Assembly: GCA_036843405.1 (NCBI GenBank)
Contig: DAITSJ010000008.1
Coordinates: 1-64,000, forward strand
Direction of reading: 5' to 3'
Source: DGNJ01 sp002388905
Lineage (GTDB): Bacteria; Pseudomonadota; Gammaproteobacteria; Pseudomonadales; Porticoccaceae
DNA: 64,000 bases
Shown here: positions 63,430-64,000 of the stretch, piece after piece
Layout of the letters: the number at the start of each line of letters is the position of its first letter
How positions within the stretch are numbered: the stretch's first letter is position 1
Translations under genes and position numbers: made by a program
Notes under the pieces: generated by a model
Database searches by the model: none
What the model was told of the DNA's origin: nothing
Seen by the model: the letters and a program-made list of their open reading frames with translations, nothing else

Positions 63430-64000
63430 CTATGCCCCCGCCTCATCTGCCTGGTCCGCATCCGCCTGGGCCGCTCTCGGCTGGGTAAGCTTGACCCGCA
63501 TCTCGAATTTGTTGCCCTGCTCCCCAAGGGTCTCGTTGGCCTCCACCTTGGTCAGGTTCGGATCCGTGAACTTGTAGGATTCATCCAGGTTGCGCATGAA
63601 TGCCGAAACCCGGTTGTTGGATTCGGCGTAGCCCACCAGCGCCAGGTTGTCGCCGTTGCGCCTGAGGCTCGACAGGAACACGCCCTCGGGCATTGCCGCC
63701 ACCATCTCGTCGAAAATCCTGACGATATCCGGGCGATTGGCCTGCAGCGACTGGATAACCTCCATGCGATCGAGAAGCTGCTGCTTGCGCCGCTTAAGCT
63801 CCGCAATCTCCTTGACTTGTCTGTCGAGAACCGCGATTTCCTGTTTCAGGAGGTTGTTGCGACTGGCCTGGTTGTCGATACTGGCGGCCACCAGGCGATC
63901 CCAGGCAAAAAGCGCCACCAGGGCCAGCACCAGCACCAGCGCCATGACCCCCAGGAATTCCTTCTTCTTCTCCTGGCGGTATTCTTCCCGCCAGGGCAGT
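63430..64000 (-). CDS. pilN: Type IV pilus assembly protein PilN, 5'-truncated by the window edge
   Basis: Inner-membrane partner of PilO and PilM. The frame enters from the window edge with LPWREEYRQEKKKEFLGV, the conserved PilN N-terminus, followed by a membrane span (MALVLVLALVALFAW), a coiled coil (LKQEIAVLDRQVKEIAELKRRK) and the ferredoxin-like domain (LSSLRRNGDNLALVGYAESNNRVSAFM). The C-terminus is Ala/Asp-rich. The stop lies two bases before the pilO start. Only a few N-terminal codons are missing. Confidence 0.94.
   Translation of the reverse strand, partial: LPWREEYRQEKKKEFLGVMALVLVLALVALFAWDRLVAASIDNQASRNNLLKQEIAVLDRQVKEIAELKRRKQQLLDRMEVIQSLQANRPDIVRIFDEMVAAMPEGVFLSSLRRNGDNLALVGYAESNNRVSAFMRNLDESYKFTDPNLTKVEANETLGEQGNKFEMRVKLTQPRAAQADADQADEAGA

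Overview
The window comes from a GC-rich, probably aquatic gammaproteobacterium. The housekeeping blocks support this: rpoD followed by tRNA-Ile2(CAT), orn/rsgA/rhodanese/psd, and pilNOPQ-aroK-aroB-gltB-gltD-hemE are all arrangements common in Pseudomonas-like gammaproteobacteria. I cannot name a genus from the sequence alone.

Layout. (1) 1-1615: 3' part of rpoD and tRNA-Ile2. The rpoD reading frame looks like a join of an alphaproteobacterial-type front half and a gammaproteobacterial back half. (2) 1602-7618: a 6-kb, AT-richer genomic island in the 3' end of tRNA-Ile2. It has a P4-type integrase, an AlpA-like regulator, a Cys-rich small protein, a YagK/YfjJ (inovirus Gp2-type) replication-like protein, a ribbon-helix-helix protein and three small secreted or membrane proteins of unknown function. 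(3) 7870-22137: chromosomal genes, namely a P2A-type cation ATPase, an SDR oxidoreductase, a LysR regulator divergent from isocitrate lyase, a SpoIIIAA/Ycf45-like ATPase, a membrane diguanylate cyclase, a DUF1326-DUF2182 pair, class I fructose-bisphosphate aldolase and an MFS transporter. (4) 22408-33893: a one-direction locus of four secreted tannase/feruloyl esterase-family enzymes, one TonB-dependent receptor and one MFS transporter, read here as an uptake and hydrolysis locus for plant or algal phenolic esters. Three of the four enzymes carry Glu where the family has its catalytic Asp. (5) 34070-46416: tRNA-Ser(CGA), a cytochrome c-sugar dehydrogenase fusion, a TetR-MFP-RND efflux operon, a degraded IS1182-type transposase, a histone-deacetylase-like hydrolase, a GNAT acetyltransferase, a second TonB receptor and orn. 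(6) 46530-64000: rsgA, rhodanese, psd, a degenerate HD-GYP protein, hemE, gltD, gltB, aroB, aroK, pilQ, pilP, a pilO frameshifted at a nine-base homopolymer, and the start-less pilN at the window edge.

How the genes work together. The phenolic-ester locus pairs outer-membrane import (TonB receptor) with secreted ester hydrolysis and inner-membrane transport (MFS). Isocitrate lyase nearby would support growth on acetyl-CoA-yielding products, but a link between the two is only an inference. The aroK-aroB and pil genes overlap or nearly touch and are probably co-transcribed. The strongest candidates for something undescribed are the Glu-type esterase trio and the cargo of the tRNA-Ile2 island. 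The rpoD join and the pilO poly-G tract may be biology or assembly/sequencing artefacts and need raw reads to decide.
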